Assembly: GCA_964370295.1 (NCBI GenBank)
Contig: CAYJIR010000009.1
Span: forward strand, 1 to 64,000
Length of the DNA: 64,000 nucleotides
Direction of reading: 5' to 3'
Source: JAAYCI01 sp964370295
Lineage (GTDB): Bacteria > Bacillota > Clostridia > Oscillospirales > Ruminococcaceae
Below are positions 62,496 through 64,000 of the stretch, one piece after another; the first letter of the stretch is position 1; each line of letters starts with the position of its first letter. Below the pieces are notes generated by a model that had not been told where the DNA came from, searched no databases, and saw only the letters and a list, made by a program, of their open reading frames with translations. A program made the translations under genes and the position numbers.

Positions 62496-63812
62496 ATGGA
62501 GACAAAACAATTCATTCTCGGCGGTGCCGTTTTAACCCCACAAGGCCTACAAAAGGATTGGGGCCTTTGTATGCAAGATGGAAAAATCGTGGCAGTAGGG
62601 CCGAACGAAAGCCTTGTTCCGGCAAGTAGCGATATTGTTTGCCAGGCGAAAGATCAAATAATTTTGCCGGGTTTCATCAACGGCCATAACCACATGTACA
62701 ATGTGATTGCACGTGGTATCACCACCGATGCTTTTGTAACCGAATTCACCAGTTTTTTAGAAGATTTTTGGTGGCCATACGTAGAAGACCGTGTTACACC
62801 GGAACTTGCAAAATTAACAGCACTTTGGTCTTGTGTGGAAATGATAGAGAGTGGCGTCACCACCTTTTTCGACATCCTAGAGGGTCCAAACTCCATCCCC
62901 GGCTCTTTAGAAGCAGAAGCCGAAGCAATCCATGAAGCCGGCTTGCGTGGCTACCTTTCTTTTGAGGCCTGCCAACGCCAAAGCGAAGAAAACGGACAAC
63001 TTGGTATTGCCGAAAATGCAGATTTCTTTTTGGCCCACAAAGACGATGCCCTGGTGCAAGGTATCATGAGCATACACACCTTGTTTACCTGCGATAAAGC
63101 CTTTGTGGAAAAAGCACGTGCACGCGCACGCGAAATTGGCGCAAAATTCCATATGCATTTAAACGAAAGTGTGGCAGAGCCCGCTTGGTGCGAAGAAAAT
63201 CTTGGAATGCGCACAATCCCCTACTACGAAAAGCTAGGCGCCCTTGATAGCGATGTGATTGCCTCACAAATGGTACAAATGAGCGAAGAAGAGCTTGATA
63301 TCGCTGCAAAAAGCGGGATGAAAGTGGTTTCTATGCCTCTTTCCAACTGCGAAGTGGGCGGTGGTGTGGCCCCAGTACCCGAGATGCTGGATCGTGGCAT
63401 CGAAGTGGGCCTTGGCAGCGACGGCTACATCAACAACTTCTTCGAAGTGATGCGCGGTGCCTTTCTCATTCATAAAGCCTACCGCCAAGACACACAAACC
63501 ATGCCTGCCCACGTGGTGTACAACATGGCTACGGCCATGGGTGCCAGCGTACTGGGCCGCAACGACCTTGGCAGTTTAGAAGTGGGCAAGCTGGCCGACG
63601 TCATCACAGTTCGTATGGATGACATTGCCACACCCATCAATGAACACAATGTATATGATCAACTTATATTATACCGAAACCCTCACGATGTTGTGAACGT
63701 ATATGTGAGCGGTAAAGCCCTAAAACAAGATGGTGTGTTAACCACCATCGACAAAGAAGCCTTGCGAGAGAAAATTCGAGAGGCCACCGAAAAATGCTGG
63801 AGTGGCGGCTAG
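62496..63812 (+). CDS. ssnA: SsnA family amidohydrolase
   Basis: 438 residues, GGGAGG with 10-nt spacing. Metal site of the cytosine-deaminase/guanine-deaminase-like amidohydrolases: HxH in 'GHNHMYN' (H64, H66), 'FHMHLNESVAEP' for the middle His and Glu, and 'GLGSDGYINNFFE' with D309. SsnA is placed in the purine-degradation cluster as an aminohydrolase acting on a purine or ring-opened intermediate; the exact step is not settled. Clear gene order ygeW-ssnA-molybdenum hydroxylase. Confidence 0.93.
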   Translation: METKQFILGGAVLTPQGLQKDWGLCMQDGKIVAVGPNESLVPASSDIVCQAKDQIILPGFINGHNHMYNVIARGITTDAFVTEFTSFLEDFWWPYVEDRVTPELAKLTALWSCVEMIESGVTTFFDILEGPNSIPGSLEAEAEAIHEAGLRGYLSFEACQRQSEENGQLGIAENADFFLAHKDDALVQGIMSIHTLFTCDKAFVEKARARAREIGAKFHMHLNESVAEPAWCEENLGMRTIPYYEKLGALDSDVIASQMVQMSEEELDIAAKSGMKVVSMPLSNCEVGGGVAPVPEMLDRGIEVGLGSDGYINNFFEVMRGAFLIHKAYRQDTQTMPAHVVYNMATAMGASVLGRNDLGSLEVGKLADVITVRMDDIATPINEHNVYDQLILYRNPHDVVNVYVSGKALKQDGVLTTIDKEALREKIREATEKCWSGG

Positions 63813-63891
63813 GCATTGCCTGTTGTTCCCTTTTTAAGGCCCGGTGTTTTCAAAGCCCCAAATTAAAGAGAGATAAACGGAGGTGTTCACA

Positions 63892-64000
63892 GTGCCCCTG
63901 TATGGCCAAAAACAAAAACAATACTCTATTATTAACCACTCCAAACCGCGTGTGGACGGTGTGGATAAGGTTACCGGTCGCGCCCAATTTGCGGCCGACC
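63892..64000 (+). CDS. Molybdenum hydroxylase (xanthine dehydrogenase family), start only
   Basis: The first 36 codons, running off the right edge. GTG start with GGAGG 8 nt upstream. The sequence 'SKPRVDGVDKVTGRAQFAAD' is the N-terminal signature of the molybdopterin-binding subunit of xanthine dehydrogenase-like enzymes. Unlike E. coli XdhD it begins directly with the molybdenum domain, so Fe-S and FAD subunits are probably separate genes downstream. It fits the ygeY-ygeW-ssnA neighbourhood, in which a selenium-dependent xanthine dehydrogenase is expected. Confidence 0.85.
   Translation, partial: MPLYGQKQKQYSIINHSKPRVDGVDKVTGRAQFAAD

Noticed and set aside
1..64000. CRISPR arrays, insertion sequences and transposases
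   Set aside because: No regularly spaced repeats and no transposase-like protein were seen in the window.

Overview
The window reads as a chromosomal segment of an anaerobic Bacillota of class Clostridia. The signs are the divIVA-sepF-yggS cell-division cluster, YlbF, a DUF4364 protein, strong AGGAGG-type ribosome binding sites, frequent GTG and TTG starts, and a YgeY/YgeW/SsnA purine-catabolism cluster known from gut anaerobes. Ten Ns at 12542-12551 mark unresolved sequence. I did not assign a genus.

Region 1 (1 to about 13.4 kb, plus strand) is the late half of a siphovirus-type prophage in standard order: scaffold, major capsid, head-tail connectors, major tail protein, Gp15-like and small tail assembly proteins, tape measure, distal tail protein, Gp37-like tail protein, tail fibre with a self-processing S74 chaperone domain, M23 endolysin, holin and XhlA-like protein. 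It ends with a terminator next to the 3' end of a minus-strand tRNA-Gln, the probable attachment site. Terminase, portal, integrase and lysogeny genes would lie to the left of the window.

Region 2 (13.4-51.2 kb) is almost entirely minus-strand housekeeping DNA. It runs tRNA-Gln and tRNA-His; ppk1, comEA, a HAD phosphatase, rluD and lspA; a structured gene-free stretch of 463 bp; ileS; divIVA, sepF, yggS and a HlyD-like membrane protein; a DNA-repair and tRNA-modification run (uvrB, uvrA, miaB, ylbF, a possible zinc-ribbon ORF, mutS, mutL, miaA); radC; mltG with a U32 peptidase that appears to start at CTG; a DJ-1/PfpI protein; a GNAT protein; DUF2156, tmk, thyX and pcrA; then the membrane beta and gamma subunits of a Na+-pumping decarboxylase without an alpha subunit. 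One RluA-type pseudouridine synthase lies on the plus strand.

Region 3 (51.2-54.7 kb, plus strand) holds a tandem-domain polyphosphate:AMP phosphotransferase, a DUF4364 regulator-like protein and a spore-photoproduct-lyase-like radical SAM protein.

Region 4 (54.8-64 kb) is the most interesting metabolic part. A BMP-type nucleoside ABC importer (two permeases, lipoprotein, double ATPase) and ygeY run left. From a shared divergent control region ygeW, ssnA and the start of a molybdenum hydroxylase run right. ygeY, ygeW, ssnA and xdhD-type genes belong to the anaerobic purine/urate breakdown cluster described in gut bacteria, so importer and enzymes plausibly form one purine scavenging and fermentation locus that continues past the right edge.
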